A stretch of 64,000 nucleotides of DNA, from positions 1,736,501 to 1,800,500 of the forward strand of contig NZ_CP071007.1 in NCBI RefSeq assembly GCF_018417635.1, in the 5' to 3' direction. This DNA is from Pseudomonas sp. SORT22 (GTDB lineage Bacteria; Pseudomonadota; Gammaproteobacteria; Pseudomonadales; Pseudomonadaceae). Under the pieces are notes generated by a model. That model was not told where the DNA came from, searched no databases, and saw only the letters and a list, made by a program, of their open reading frames with translations. Position numbers and translations under genes: made by a program. Below, piece by piece: positions 18,083 through 26,557 of the stretch; within the stretch, counting starts at the first letter, position 1; every line of letters starts with the position of its first letter.

Positions 18083-18832
18083 TCAGGCCGCGAAGCCGCC
18101 ATCGATGCTCAGGCTTGCGCCAGTGATGTACGCCGCCTCCGGGCCGGCCAGGTAGGCGACGAAGCTGGCGATCTCATCGACGTGGCCGTAGCGACCCACC
18201 GCCATCAAGCCCATCAGGCTTTCAGCGAACTCGCCCTGGGCCGGGTTCATGTCGGTGTCCACCGGCCCCGGCTGGACGTTGTTGATGGTGATGCCCAGGG
18301 GGCCGAGGTCACGGGCCAGACCGCGGGTCAGGCCGACCAGCGCCGACTTGCTCATGGCATAGGGGCCGCCACCGGCGAAGGGCATGCGCTCGGCATTGGT
18401 GCTGCCGATGTTGATGATCCGCCCGCCCTGGCCCATGTGCCGGGCAGCGGCCTGGGTGGCGACGAAAACGCTGCGCACATTCACCGCCAGGGTACGGTCG
18501 AAGTCTTCCAGGCTGAAATCCGCCAGGGGCCCGACGGCCAGTACCCCGGCGTTGTTGACCAGGATATCCAGGCCACCGAAGGCCTCGACGGTGCTTGCCA
18601 CAGCTTGCTGCACGGCGCTGGCATCGGCGCTGTCGGCCTTGATTGCCAGGGCCTTGCCGCCGTCGGCGATGATGCTCTGCTGCAAGGCATCGGCCTGGGC
18701 CGTGGCATTGGCGTAGGTGAAGGCGACACTGGCGCCTTCGGCGGCCAGGCGTTTGACGATGGCAGCGCCGATACCGCGCGAGCCACCCTGGATCAGGGCT
18801 ACTTTACCGTTGAGGCTGGATTGGGTCGACAT
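18083..18832 (-). CDS. Short-chain dehydrogenase/reductase
   Basis: A 249-residue classical SDR. Cofactor motif reads GGSRGIG where TGxxxGIG is usual, with Gln before it (ALIQGGSRGIG). NNAG at about 90, catalytic serine in IGSTN, and YAMSK give the Ser-Tyr-Lys set. The start MSTQSS has GGAG 6 nt upstream. Substrate unknown. It is divergent from the LysR gene at 18956, its probable regulator. Confidence 0.9.
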   Translation of the reverse strand: MSTQSSLNGKVALIQGGSRGIGAAIVKRLAAEGASVAFTYANATAQADALQQSIIADGGKALAIKADSADASAVQQAVASTVEAFGGLDILVNNAGVLAVGPLADFSLEDFDRTLAVNVRSVFVATQAAARHMGQGGRIINIGSTNAERMPFAGGGPYAMSKSALVGLTRGLARDLGPLGITINNVQPGPVDTDMNPAQGEFAESLMGLMAVGRYGHVDEIASFVAYLAGPEAAYITGASLSIDGGFAA

Positions 18833-18955
18833 GCTGTGCTCCCGAAAGAACAAGGCCGGATGCCTTGGATGGGGCCCAGTATCGGCCGCTGATTACCCTG
18901 CCGGTAGCCAGTAATCGCTATAGTCTGTGTAAACCAGAAGTATGGAATCGCCGCG

Positions 18956-19888
18956 ATGGAGTCGTTCAGCAGTATCGAGTGTTTTGTCCGCAGCGCCGAG
19001 GTCGGCAGCTTTGCCGAAGCCGCGCGGCGCCTGAGCCTGACCCCGGCGGCAGTGGGCAAGAACGTCGCCCGCCTGGAGGCACGTCTGGGTGTGCGCTTGT
19101 TCCAGCGCAGTACTCGGCGCCTGACCCTGACCGAGGCCGGCCAGCGTTTTCTCGGTGAGGTAGCGGCGAGTTTCCAGACCATCCAGTACGCCGTGGCTAA
19201 CCTTGCCAGTGCCGAAGGGCAGCCGGCCGGTACCCTGAAAGTGAGCATGGGCACGGTGTTCGGCCGTCTGTACATTGTGCCGTTGCTGGCTGAGTTCCTG
19301 CGGCGCTACCCGGCCATCAGCCCCGATTGGCATTTTGATAACCGCCAGGTCGACCTGATTGGCCAGGGTTTCGATGCGGCCATTGGCGGCGGCTTCGATC
19401 TGCCGCAAGGCGTGGTGGCGCGCAAGCTGACTCCGGCGCACCGGATTCTGGTAGCGGCGCCGGCCTACCTGCAGCAGCATCCGCCGATCACCCAGCCTGG
19501 CGACTTGCACGCACTCGATGGCATCCTCATCCGTTCGCCGCAAACCGGGCGCGTGCGCTCCTGGCCGCTGACCAGCCGCGAGCGGGAACAAAGTCCGTTG
19601 AGCCTGCGCCTGCGCATGACCATGAGCGATTCGGAAGCCGCCTGCGCGGCAGCGGAGCAGGGCCTGGGCGTGGCGCTGGTGAGCATGCCATTTGCCGTGC
19701 CATACCTGCAGGCCGGGCGGCTGCTGCGAGTGTTGCCGGGCTGGTATGTGGACGACGGCAACATCTCGCTGTACTACGCCGAACACAAACTGTTGCCGGG
19801 CAAGACCCGGGCCTTTGTCGATTTTATCATCGAGCAGTTTGCCAGCCAGGGGTTGGCGCAGCGCTTTGATGCCTTGGGATCTTTGTGA
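18956..19888 (+). CDS. LysR-family transcriptional regulator
   Basis: A 310-residue LTTR with winged helix (SFAEAARRLSLTPAAVGKNV) and effector domain containing NRQVDLIGQGFDAAIGGG, typical of the subgroup that controls a neighbouring oxidoreductase (AaeR/DsdC-like CrgA group). It is divergent from the SDR with a gap of 123 bp, where the shared operator should lie. The gene is convergent with the Gre-like gene. Confidence 0.9.
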   Translation: MESFSSIECFVRSAEVGSFAEAARRLSLTPAAVGKNVARLEARLGVRLFQRSTRRLTLTEAGQRFLGEVAASFQTIQYAVANLASAEGQPAGTLKVSMGTVFGRLYIVPLLAEFLRRYPAISPDWHFDNRQVDLIGQGFDAAIGGGFDLPQGVVARKLTPAHRILVAAPAYLQQHPPITQPGDLHALDGILIRSPQTGRVRSWPLTSREREQSPLSLRLRMTMSDSEAACAAAEQGLGVALVSMPFAVPYLQAGRLLRVLPGWYVDDGNISLYYAEHKLLPGKTRAFVDFIIEQFASQGLAQRFDALGSL

Positions 19889-19905
19889 AGGCGCAGCCTT
19901 CCTGA

Positions 19906-20388
19906 TCACAGAACCTTGAGGATGAAGTAACGCTGGGGCACGCCGCCGAGCACCAGGCTGACCTCATCCTCTTCGACCTTGCCGAGCAGGCCCTGACCCA
20001 GTGGCGAGCGCGGGGTGATCACCGTGACCAGGTGCTCGCCCTGGCCAATCTTCAGGCCCGCGCCTTCGGGGCCGAGGAATAACTGCTGGCAACTGCCGTT
20101 CTCGGCCTCGAGGGTCACCAGGTTGCTGACCTGGATGCCGCGTTGCGGGTCATAGTCGCGCAGCAGCAACTGCTGGTACGCCGCCCGCGCCTGGCGGATC
20201 TCTTCCATGCGCCGGGCTTGCCCGGTGGCCAGGTACGAAGCCTCAAGGCCCAGGGTGTCGTACTTGTTCTCGGCGATGTTCTCTTCGGCGGTGGCCGCTT
20301 CATAGGCGGTTTGCGCCGCGCGCTGGGCGACGTCCAGGTCGAAGGTCAGGGTATCGATGATGCGTTGCAACAGGTCGGCTTTGTTCAT
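19906..20388 (-). CDS. GreA/GreB-family transcription elongation factor paralogue
   Basis: A 160-residue protein with the Gre plan: an N-terminal antiparallel coiled coil (about 1-80) and a C-terminal FKBP-like domain (about 85-160, with ITPRSPLGQGLLGK). The coiled-coil tip region ENKYDTLGLEA has acidic residues, as in the GreA tip that stimulates RNA polymerase transcript cleavage. It is distinct from canonical GreA/GreB in sequence, so it may be a secondary-channel factor of different output. The start MNKADLL lies 4 nt after the stop of the upstream membrane-protein gene on the same strand. Confidence 0.75.
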   Translation of the reverse strand: MNKADLLQRIIDTLTFDLDVAQRAAQTAYEAATAEENIAENKYDTLGLEASYLATGQARRMEEIRQARAAYQQLLLRDYDPQRGIQVSNLVTLEAENGSCQQLFLGPEGAGLKIGQGEHLVTVITPRSPLGQGLLGKVEEDEVSLVLGGVPQRYFILKVL

Positions 20389-20392
20389 GGTG

Positions 20393-20779
20393 TCAGTTGC
20401 AAAATTCCAGGACATGGGCGCGACTTTTTTCCGTGGGCAGGTTGCGGTTTTGCTGCAGCCAGAACTGGCACTTGGGGTTGGACAGGTTGCGCATGCTGCC
20501 TTGTGCCTGTTCTTCGGCCTGCTGTACCTGCTGGTTGCGCAGGATCTGCTGGTACTGCTCGAACATCTGCTGTTGCGGGTCTGCCGCCGGCGGGGGCGCC
20601 GGGGCGATGGCAGGCGGCGCAAGCACCTGGCCGATCGGCGGCACCGTCGCAGGCAGCAGGCGCCCGGCCAGCCACAGGCTCAGGGCGATGGCCACGGCGC
20701 CAAGCCACAGGCCCAGGGCAATGCACAGGATCAGTTGCAGCGGCTTGAGGGCGATCTTCAGTTCGCGAGGGCGGGGCAT
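20393..20779 (-). CDS. Hypothetical single-pass membrane protein
   Basis: A 128-residue protein: basic N-terminus (MPRPRELKIALK), one membrane helix (about 16-40, LILCIALGLWLGAVAIALSL), a proline-rich linker (PPAIAPAPPPAADP), then a Gln-rich helical tail with two cysteines (NPKCQFW and LEFCN). An AGGAGG precedes ATG 20779. It probably forms a two-gene unit with the Gre-like gene. No family recognised; the tail likely faces the periplasm or cytoplasm depending on insertion. Confidence 0.7.
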   Translation of the reverse strand: MPRPRELKIALKPLQLILCIALGLWLGAVAIALSLWLAGRLLPATVPPIGQVLAPPAIAPAPPPAADPQQQMFEQYQQILRNQQVQQAEEQAQGSMRNLSNPKCQFWLQQNRNLPTEKSRAHVLEFCN

Positions 20780-20900
20780 GATGGCCTCCTGGCCAGGACA
20801 CGGGTGGCCATTGTCGCATGGTGCAGCAGGTTTTTTACCTGCCATGCTTTTGTCTGCGATGATTTACCCGGACAATCGGCGTTTTTTCACGGGACCAGCG

Positions 20901-22034
20901 ATGAAAACGCACTGGGACATCTTCTGTTGTGTCGTCGACAACTACGGCGACATCGGCGTGACCTGGCGTCTGGCCCGGCAATTGGTGGCCGAGCAGGGCC
21001 TCGCGGTGCGCCTGTGGGTGGATGACCTGAAGGCGTTCGTGCGTATCTGCCCCGAAGGCCGGGCCGATGCCGTCCAGCAATGGCAGCACGGCGTTGATGT
21101 GCGCCAATGGCCTGGCGAGTGGCAGGACACGGCGGTAGCGCAGGTGGTGATTGGCGCGTTCGCTTGTCAGTTGCCGCCCGCTTATGTGCAGGCGATGCTC
21201 GATCAGCCACGTGCGCCATTGTGGCTGAACCTGGATTATCTCAGCGCCGAAGACTGGGTCGAAGGCTGCCATGGTTTGCCGTCGCCCCAGGCCAATGGCT
21301 TGCGCAAGGTGTTTTTCTTTCCGGGCTTCACCCGCAAAACCGGCGGCTTGCTGCGTGAGGCAAACCTGCTGTCACAGCGCGACGCGCTCCAGCAGGACCC
21401 GGCTGCACGCAAGGCATTTCTGCAGGGCCTGGGCGTAACGCCAGAAAACAATGCCCGGCTGATTTCGCTGTTCGCCTACGAAAACCCCGGCGTGGCCAGT
21501 TGGCTGGACGTGCTGGCCGCCGACAGCCGCCCCAACCACCTGTTGGTACCCGAAGGGCGCGTGCTGGGTGACGTTCAGGCCTGGCTTGGCGAACAGGCGC
21601 TGAGCGTGGGCAATATTGCCCGGCGCGGTGCGCTGACCGTGCAGATCCTGCCCTTCGTCAGCCAGGACGATTACGACCGGCTGCTCTGGTGCTGCGATTT
21701 CAACGCGGTGCGTGGCGAAGATTCTTTCGTCCGTGCGCAGTGGGCGGCACGGCCGCTGCTCTGGCATATCTATGTGCAGGAAGAATACGCCCACTGGGAA
21801 AAACTCGAGGCGTTTCTCGACCTGTACATCCTGGAATTGTCCGCCCCGGCGGGGGCTGCGCTGGTGCAATTGTGGCGAGCCTGGAACATGGACAGCGACA
21901 TGGGGCAGGCCTGGCAACAGGTGCTGGCGCACTGGGACGAACTGGACCGGCATGCCCGCCGCTGGAGCGCAGTACAGGCCGCTCAGCCGGACCTTGCCGC
22001 GGCGCTGGTACAGTTTTACCGAAATTGGCTATGA
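20901..22034 (+). CDS. earP: EF-P arginine rhamnosyltransferase EarP
   Basis: A 377-residue GT-B glycosyltransferase that attaches rhamnose from dTDP-rhamnose to Arg32 of elongation factor P, rescuing ribosomes stalled at polyproline. The N-terminus MKTHWDIFCCVVDNYGD places Asp13 and Asp17 where the catalytic residues of P. putida EarP are known. The nucleotide-sugar end contains DSFVRAQWA and WHIYVQEE. ATG 20901 is chosen over a much longer open frame that merely runs antisense through the upstream gene. efp follows immediately. Confidence 0.95.
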   Translation: MKTHWDIFCCVVDNYGDIGVTWRLARQLVAEQGLAVRLWVDDLKAFVRICPEGRADAVQQWQHGVDVRQWPGEWQDTAVAQVVIGAFACQLPPAYVQAMLDQPRAPLWLNLDYLSAEDWVEGCHGLPSPQANGLRKVFFFPGFTRKTGGLLREANLLSQRDALQQDPAARKAFLQGLGVTPENNARLISLFAYENPGVASWLDVLAADSRPNHLLVPEGRVLGDVQAWLGEQALSVGNIARRGALTVQILPFVSQDDYDRLLWCCDFNAVRGEDSFVRAQWAARPLLWHIYVQEEYAHWEKLEAFLDLYILELSAPAGAALVQLWRAWNMDSDMGQAWQQVLAHWDELDRHARRWSAVQAAQPDLAAALVQFYRNWL

Positions 22035-22035
22035 T
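22007..22035 (+). promoter_or_regulatory. Probable efp promoter inside the end of earP
   Basis: TATGAT at 22030-22035 with a weak -35 (GGTACA, 17-bp spacing). It would give an efp leader of about 40 nt and let efp be expressed far above earP. Confidence 0.45.
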
Positions 22036-22082
22036 ATGCGGCCTCGATTTTTGTAAATCCATCCAAATTCGGATATATCGCA

Positions 22083-22655
22083 ATGAAAACTGGTAAAGAA
22101 CTGAAACCCGGTACCGTGATCCGTATCGACAACGATCCATGGCTGGTTCAGAAGGCTGAGTTCACCAAGTCGGGCCGTAACAGCGCGATCATGAAAACCA
22201 AGCTGAAGAACCTGCTGACCGGCTACAAGACTGAAACCGTCTACTCGGCCGACGACAAGCTGGACGACGTAATCCTGGATCGCAAAGAAGCGACCCTGTC
22301 GTTCATCAACGGCGACACCTACACCTTCATGGACACCACTGACTACACCATGTACGAGCTGAACGCCGAAGACATCGAGGCCGTTCTGCCGTTCATCGAA
22401 GAAGGCATGGAAGACGTCTGCGAAGCCGTGTTCTTCGAAGAGCGCCTGGTTTCGGTTGACCTGCCAACCACCATCGTGCGTCAGGTTGACTACACCGAAG
22501 GTTCCGCTCGCGGCGACACTTCGGGCAAGGTCATGAAGCCTGCCAAGCTGAAGAACGGCACCGAGCTGAGCGTTGCTGACTTCATCGAAATCGGCGACTG
22601 GATCGAGATCGACACTCGCGAAGGCGGCTCCTACAAGGGCCGTGCCAAGGTCTAA
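22083..22655 (+). CDS. efp: Elongation factor P
   Basis: A 190-residue EF-P with KOW-like N-terminal domain and two OB domains. The modification loop reads [10 protein letters not shown], putting Arg at position 32, the residue rhamnosylated by EarP, rather than the lysine modified by EpmA in enterobacteria. The C-terminal signature [19 protein letters not shown] is intact. It enters the ribosomal E site and promotes Pro-Pro bond formation. Codon use is highly biased, as expected for an abundant protein. Confidence 0.98.
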   Translation: MKTGKELKPGTVIRIDNDPWLVQKAEFTKSGRNSAIMKTKLKNLLTGYKTETVYSADDKLDDVILDRKEATLSFINGDTYTFMDTTDYTMYELNAEDIEAVLPFIEEGMEDVCEAVFFEERLVSVDLPTTIVRQVDYTEGSARGDTSGKVMKPAKLKNGTELSVADFIEIGDWIEIDTREGGSYKGRAKV

Positions 22656-22676
22656 GCCTGGTATTCCTGCGCAATC

Positions 22677-22706
22677 GAAAAACCCGGCCTTGGCCGGGTT
22701 TTTTTA
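22677..22706 (+). terminator. Intrinsic terminator of efp
   Basis: AACCCGGC/GCCGGGTT stem with a short loop, followed by seven T residues. Confidence 0.92.
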
Positions 22707-22724
22707 TGCCTGGGGTTTTATCAC

Positions 22725-23153
22725 TCAGACAGTCACATGCAGGCGTACATCGACATTGCCACGGGTGGCATTGGAGTACGGGCAGACCTGGTGAGCGGCG
22801 TCAACCAGTGCTTGCGCCTCAGCCTGGTCCAGGCCCGGCAGGTTGATGTTCAGGTCGATATCCAGACCGAAGCCACCCGGAATCTGGCCGATGCCGACCT
22901 TGGCAGTGATCGAGCTGTCAGCAGGCAGGGCCTTTTTCTGCTGGCCGGCGACAAACTTCAGGGCGCCGATAAAGCAGGCCGAATAGCCGGCGGCAAACAG
23001 CTGTTCGGGGTTGGTGCCGTCACCACCGGCGCCGCCCAGTTCCTTGGGGGTGCTCAGCTGGACTTCCAGCTTGCCGTCGCTGGAGCTCGATTTACCGTCG
23101 CGGCCACCGGTGGATGTGGCTTGGGCAATGTACAGCGGAGTGACTTTTTGCAT
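22725..23153 (-). CDS. ohr: Organic hydroperoxide resistance peroxidase Ohr
   Basis: A 142-residue Ohr. The reactive cysteines are Cys60 (GYSACFIG) and Cys124 (QVCPYSN), the same numbering as P. aeruginosa Ohr. It reduces fatty acid and other organic hydroperoxides with lipoylated proteins as reductant. It lies downstream of ohrR on the same strand with its own control region, which holds two OhrR-type boxes. Confidence 0.97.
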   Translation of the reverse strand: MQKVTPLYIAQATSTGGRDGKSSSSDGKLEVQLSTPKELGGAGGDGTNPEQLFAAGYSACFIGALKFVAGQQKKALPADSSITAKVGIGQIPGGFGLDIDLNINLPGLDQAEAQALVDAAHQVCPYSNATRGNVDVRLHVTV

Positions 23154-23207
23154 GATGAGCCTCGCTTGTGAGTGGCGCCGCGGCGCTGAGTGGGTACGGA
23201 AATTAAA

Positions 23208-23233
23208 TTAGCGCGCAATTATTTAGTGCGCAA
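23208..23233 (-). promoter_or_regulatory. OhrR operator upstream of ohr
   Basis: Two near-palindromic 11-mers, TTAGCGCGCAA (23208-23218) and TTAGTGCGCAA (23223-23233), spaced by a 15-bp period, 55-80 bp before the ohr start. The same pair occurs before ohrR. Confidence 0.65.
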
Positions 23234-23280
23234 GATAATTTTTCGGCTGACCTACGAACGGTCATCTACCAGCATAGCCC

Positions 23281-23742
23281 TCAGAGGCTTTTTTGCAGGT
23301 TGGCGCGCAGTTCCAGCAAGTCGGCCTGCAGCTTTTGCAGGCGTTGGAGGTTCTCGCCACTGGCGGCGAGGATGCAGTGCGGCACATCCTTGGCCCGGGC
23401 TTGCAAGGCGCGGCCCTGGTCGCTCAACTGCACCAGCACGACCCGTTCATCTTCACGGCTGCGGGTACGCTTGAGCAGGCCTTCGGCTTCCAGGCGCTTG
23501 AGCAAGGGAGTGAGCGAGCCTGGATCGGTGAGCAGGCGCTGGCTTATCTCGCCGACGGTCAGGCCGTCCTGTTCCCACAGCACCAACATCGCCAGGTATT
23601 GTGGGTACGTCAGCCCAAGCTTGTGCAGCAGCGGCTTGTAGACCTTGGTCATCAGCAGCGAAGTCGAATGCAGAGCAAAGCACACCTGGTTATCCAGGCG
23701 CAGTTCGTCGCAGGGAGCGGGCGCTTTCGGGTCGGCGTTCAT
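23281..23742 (-). CDS. ohrR: MarR-family organic peroxide sensor OhrR
   Basis: A 153-residue MarR-type repressor. The sensing cysteine is Cys21 in LDNQVCFALHS, whose oxidation releases DNA; the winged helix is at about 60-105 (LTDPGSLTPLLKRLE, wing SREDERVVLV). The start MNADPK is chosen because GAAAGG lies 6 nt before it; an ATG two codons earlier abuts that site. It represses ohr and, judging by the boxes at 23775-23800, itself. Confidence 0.93.
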   Translation of the reverse strand: MNADPKAPAPCDELRLDNQVCFALHSTSLLMTKVYKPLLHKLGLTYPQYLAMLVLWEQDGLTVGEISQRLLTDPGSLTPLLKRLEAEGLLKRTRSREDERVVLVQLSDQGRALQARAKDVPHCILAASGENLQRLQKLQADLLELRANLQKSL

Positions 23743-23774
23743 GCACATCCTTTCATGGGTTGAGTCCTTTAAAT

Positions 23775-23800
23775 TTAGCACGCAAGTAATTAGCGCACTT
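23775..23800 (-). promoter_or_regulatory. OhrR operator upstream of ohrR
   Basis: TTAGCACGCAA (23775-23785) and TTAGCGCACTT (23790-23800) repeat with the same 15-bp period as before ohr, about 33 bp from the ohrR start. It overlaps the stop codon of the upstream LysR gene. Confidence 0.6.
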
Positions 23801-24755
23801 ACTGCCAGCGCAGCTCGCTTTGCAGCGCCAGGTCCCATGGCGGGATCGGGCTGAAGCGGCTCTTGAGGAATTCGAGCAGCAAACGGCTGCGAGAGTTCGT
23901 TTCATGTTCCAGGCGCAGGGCATAGATGCCACTGCTTTCGGCGCCGGGCAATCCGTTGTCACAGAATAGCGGCAGCAATTCGCCGCGCAGCAGGTACTCG
24001 CTGATCAGCCAGGTGGGCAGGTGGGCGATGCCCAGGCCGGCGAGGGCGCCGAACAGCAGGGTTTCGGCATTGTTGGCACTCATGCGCATGCGCGTCGGGC
24101 GGTACAGGCGCATCTGCCCCTCGACCGCGAAGCGCCAGGCGAAGGGCGGGGCCAGGCCGTCCCAGTCCAGGCCATCGTGTTCAGGCAGTTCAGCCGGGCT
24201 GGCGGGAATGCCGCGCTGGGCCAGATAGCCGGGGCTGGCGCAGGCAATGCGCACCATATAGGCCAGCGGCGTGGCCACCAGGCGAGTGTCGGCCAGCGGG
24301 CCGGCGCGCAGTACCAGGTCGACTTCGCCCAGGTGCGCGCCGTGCAGGTCGACGAAGCTGTCGATCAGGCGCAGTTGTACGTCCAGGCCGGGATAGGCAA
24401 CGAGGAAATCGGCGATGGCCGGGGCCAGGTGGCGGCGGCCGAAGGCGGCCGGGGCGTCGATGCGAATCAGGCCTTCCGGGGCATTGCTCAGCGACACCGC
24501 TTCAGCCCGGGCCAGGCGCAGTTCTTCGACAATTCGCCGGGCGCGCTCGGCAAAGGCATTGCCCGCCGGCGTCGGCCTTACCGCATGGGTACTGCGCACG
24601 AACAGGCGGCTGCCGACTGCGCTTTCCAGGCTATCGATACGCCGTGCCACCGCCGAAGGCGTCAACGGATGACGCCTGGCAGTAGCGGAGAAGCTGCCGG
24701 TTTCCAGCACATCGAGAAACAGGCTGAGTTGTTCGGTCAGGGCGTCGGGGTTCAT
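23799..24755 (-). CDS. LysR-family transcriptional regulator
   Basis: A 318-residue LTTR starting MNPDALTEQ (winged helix SFSATARRHPLTPSAVARRI). The effector domain contains GEVDLVLRAGPLADTRLVA. The start is set by the usual family length; the ribosome binding site is weak. It is divergent from the TSUP carrier gene with a 111-bp gap and probably regulates it. Its stop lies in the ohrR operator. Confidence 0.88.
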   Translation of the reverse strand: MNPDALTEQLSLFLDVLETGSFSATARRHPLTPSAVARRIDSLESAVGSRLFVRSTHAVRPTPAGNAFAERARRIVEELRLARAEAVSLSNAPEGLIRIDAPAAFGRRHLAPAIADFLVAYPGLDVQLRLIDSFVDLHGAHLGEVDLVLRAGPLADTRLVATPLAYMVRIACASPGYLAQRGIPASPAELPEHDGLDWDGLAPPFAWRFAVEGQMRLYRPTRMRMSANNAETLLFGALAGLGIAHLPTWLISEYLLRGELLPLFCDNGLPGAESSGIYALRLEHETNSRSRLLLEFLKSRFSPIPPWDLALQSELRWQ

Positions 24756-24866
24756 GGCGGCAGATCTGCTTTTGCGTAAATGGCACAGCCATTGTGCGTT
24801 GCTGTGCGTTTCCCCGCTAGCGCCAGCTCGGTAGCATGCAGCGCTTGGCACTTAAGAGAGACAGCA

Positions 24867-25616
24867 ATGATCGAGTGGGCGATATACATAGCGCTAGGCG
24901 CGGCACTGGGCACCGTAGGCGGGTTGTTCGGCATTGGTGGCGGGCTGATCGCGATTCCGGCGTTGGGGGTGCTGTTCGGCCTCGACCAGCAACTGGCCCA
25001 GGGCACGGCGTTGGTGATGGTGGTGCCCAACGTGCTGTTGGCACTGTGGCGGTATCACCAGCGCAATCGCATTGAGCTCAGGCATGCGCTGCCGCTGGCG
25101 GCGAGCAGCTTTGTGTTTGCCTGGCTGGGCTCGATCTGGGCGGTGGGCGTCGATGCCCAGGCCATGCGCTTTGGCTTCGTGCTGTTTCTGGTGGCGCTGG
25201 CGGCCTGGAACCTGGCGCGGATGTTCATGCGCACGGCGCAGCCATCCAGTGAACTGCGCCAGCCCTGGCCGTGGCTGGGCGTGCTGGGCAGCGGCGCCGG
25301 GGTGCTGGGCGGCTTGTTCGGGGTCGGCGGGGCGGTGGTGGCAACGCCGGTGCTGACCAGCGTTTTCGGCACCACCCAGGTGGTTGCCCAGGGTTTGTCG
25401 CTGGCGTTGGCGGCCCCGAGTACGGCCGTTACTTTGCTGACTTATGGTCTGCATCAACACGTGCAGTGGAGCATGGGCATCCCGCTGGCGATCGGTGGCC
25501 TGCTGAGCATCAGTTGGGGTGTGAAACTGGCTCACGCCCTGCCGGAAAAAGTCCTGCGTTCGCTGTTCTGCGGTTTTCTGGTGCTGTGCGCGGTAATGCT
25601 CGCGTTCAAGATCTGA
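24867..25616 (+). CDS. TSUP (TauE/SafE) family anion exporter
   Basis: A 249-residue inner-membrane protein with about eight helices in two repeats, each beginning with the family glycine signature: GTVGGLFGIGGGLIAIPAL near 15-33 and GVLGGLFGVGGAVVATPVL near 140-158. The family moves sulfite, sulfonates or other small anions; the substrate here is not evident. ATG 24867 follows AGAGAG and starts at the first helix. It is convergent with the LysR gene at 25606 (11-nt overlap). Confidence 0.9.
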   Translation: MIEWAIYIALGAALGTVGGLFGIGGGLIAIPALGVLFGLDQQLAQGTALVMVVPNVLLALWRYHQRNRIELRHALPLAASSFVFAWLGSIWAVGVDAQAMRFGFVLFLVALAAWNLARMFMRTAQPSSELRQPWPWLGVLGSGAGVLGGLFGVGGAVVATPVLTSVFGTTQVVAQGLSLALAAPSTAVTLLTYGLHQHVQWSMGIPLAIGGLLSISWGVKLAHALPEKVLRSLFCGFLVLCAVMLAFKI

Positions 25617-26460
25617 AGCCCTCGATGATGTAGTCGGCCAGGCAGTCTGTCATTTCCGACTGCGTGGTGCGATTGCGCAGCAGCATGATGCTGGCGGTGG
25701 GCAGTGGGGGCAGGCCTTCGGCCTCGCCGATGATCTGCAAGTCGCTGGTGATCAGGCTCTGCAATTGCGCGGTGACCGCCAGGCCGGCGCTGACCACGGC
25801 CATGATCGCCGCGGTGCTGGCGCTGGTATAGGCGATCCGGTACTCCTTCTCGATGGCATCCAGGGCGTTGCAGGCCCAGGTCCGGCAGTAACAATCGCAG
25901 TTGAACATCGCCAGCGGCAGCGGGTTGTGCTCATGCGGGCAGAAGCCCTGGGCCTGCACCCACACTGCGCGCTCGCGGCGCAGCAACTGGCCGATTTCGT
26001 TGCCAGGCTCGCGAGTGACGATGGTCAGGTCCAGATCCTGGCGTTGCATCAGCTGCCGCGAACTTTCGCAGTGCACCTCGACCTGCACCAACGGATAGGC
26101 CTGGGCAAAACTTGAGAGGATGCCTGGCAAAAAGCGCATGGCGTAGTCGTCCGGGGTGCCGATGCGCACCACCCCGACCATGTGCGGCATGCGCAGGGTA
26201 TTGAACACCTCGCCGTGCAACTTGAGGATCCGCCGGGCATAGCCCAGCAGCACCTGGCCCTCGGCGGTCAGGCGCACCTGGCGGCCATCGCGCTCGAACA
26301 GCTGGCGCTGGATGATGTCCTCCTCCAGGCGTTTCATCTGCATGCTCACCGCCGACTGGCTACGGTTGACCACTTCGCCGGCACGGGTGAAGCCGCCGTG
26401 TTCGGCGATGGCGACAAAGGTGCGCAGCACGTCGGAATCGATACTCTGGTACTGGGACAA
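25606..26460 (-). CDS. LysR-family transcriptional regulator
   Basis: A 284-residue LTTR with helix-turn-helix GGFTRAGEVVNRSQSAVSMQ and an effector domain unusually rich in cysteine near its middle (FNCDCYCRTWAC, about residues 190-201). The cluster of four cysteines in 12 residues could suggest redox or metal response, but this is inference. It is divergent from a DUF1127 gene with a 97-bp gap. Confidence 0.88.
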   Translation of the reverse strand: MSQYQSIDSDVLRTFVAIAEHGGFTRAGEVVNRSQSAVSMQMKRLEEDIIQRQLFERDGRQVRLTAEGQVLLGYARRILKLHGEVFNTLRMPHMVGVVRIGTPDDYAMRFLPGILSSFAQAYPLVQVEVHCESSRQLMQRQDLDLTIVTREPGNEIGQLLRRERAVWVQAQGFCPHEHNPLPLAMFNCDCYCRTWACNALDAIEKEYRIAYTSASTAAIMAVVSAGLAVTAQLQSLITSDLQIIGEAEGLPPLPTASIMLLRNRTTQSEMTDCLADYIIEGFRS

Positions 26461-26557
26461 GGCATCAATCTCCTAGATGTATTACATAAGAAACATTCGT
26501 TGGATTGATCTTATGCTCGAGCTGACACTGTCGTCATCCCAACAGGAGGGTAAGACG

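Noticed and set aside
20397..20900. N-terminal extension of EarP by 168 codons
   Set aside because: The extension is antisense to a membrane-protein gene with a strong ribosome binding site; known EarP begins at the chosen ATG and the catalytic aspartates then fall at 13 and 17.
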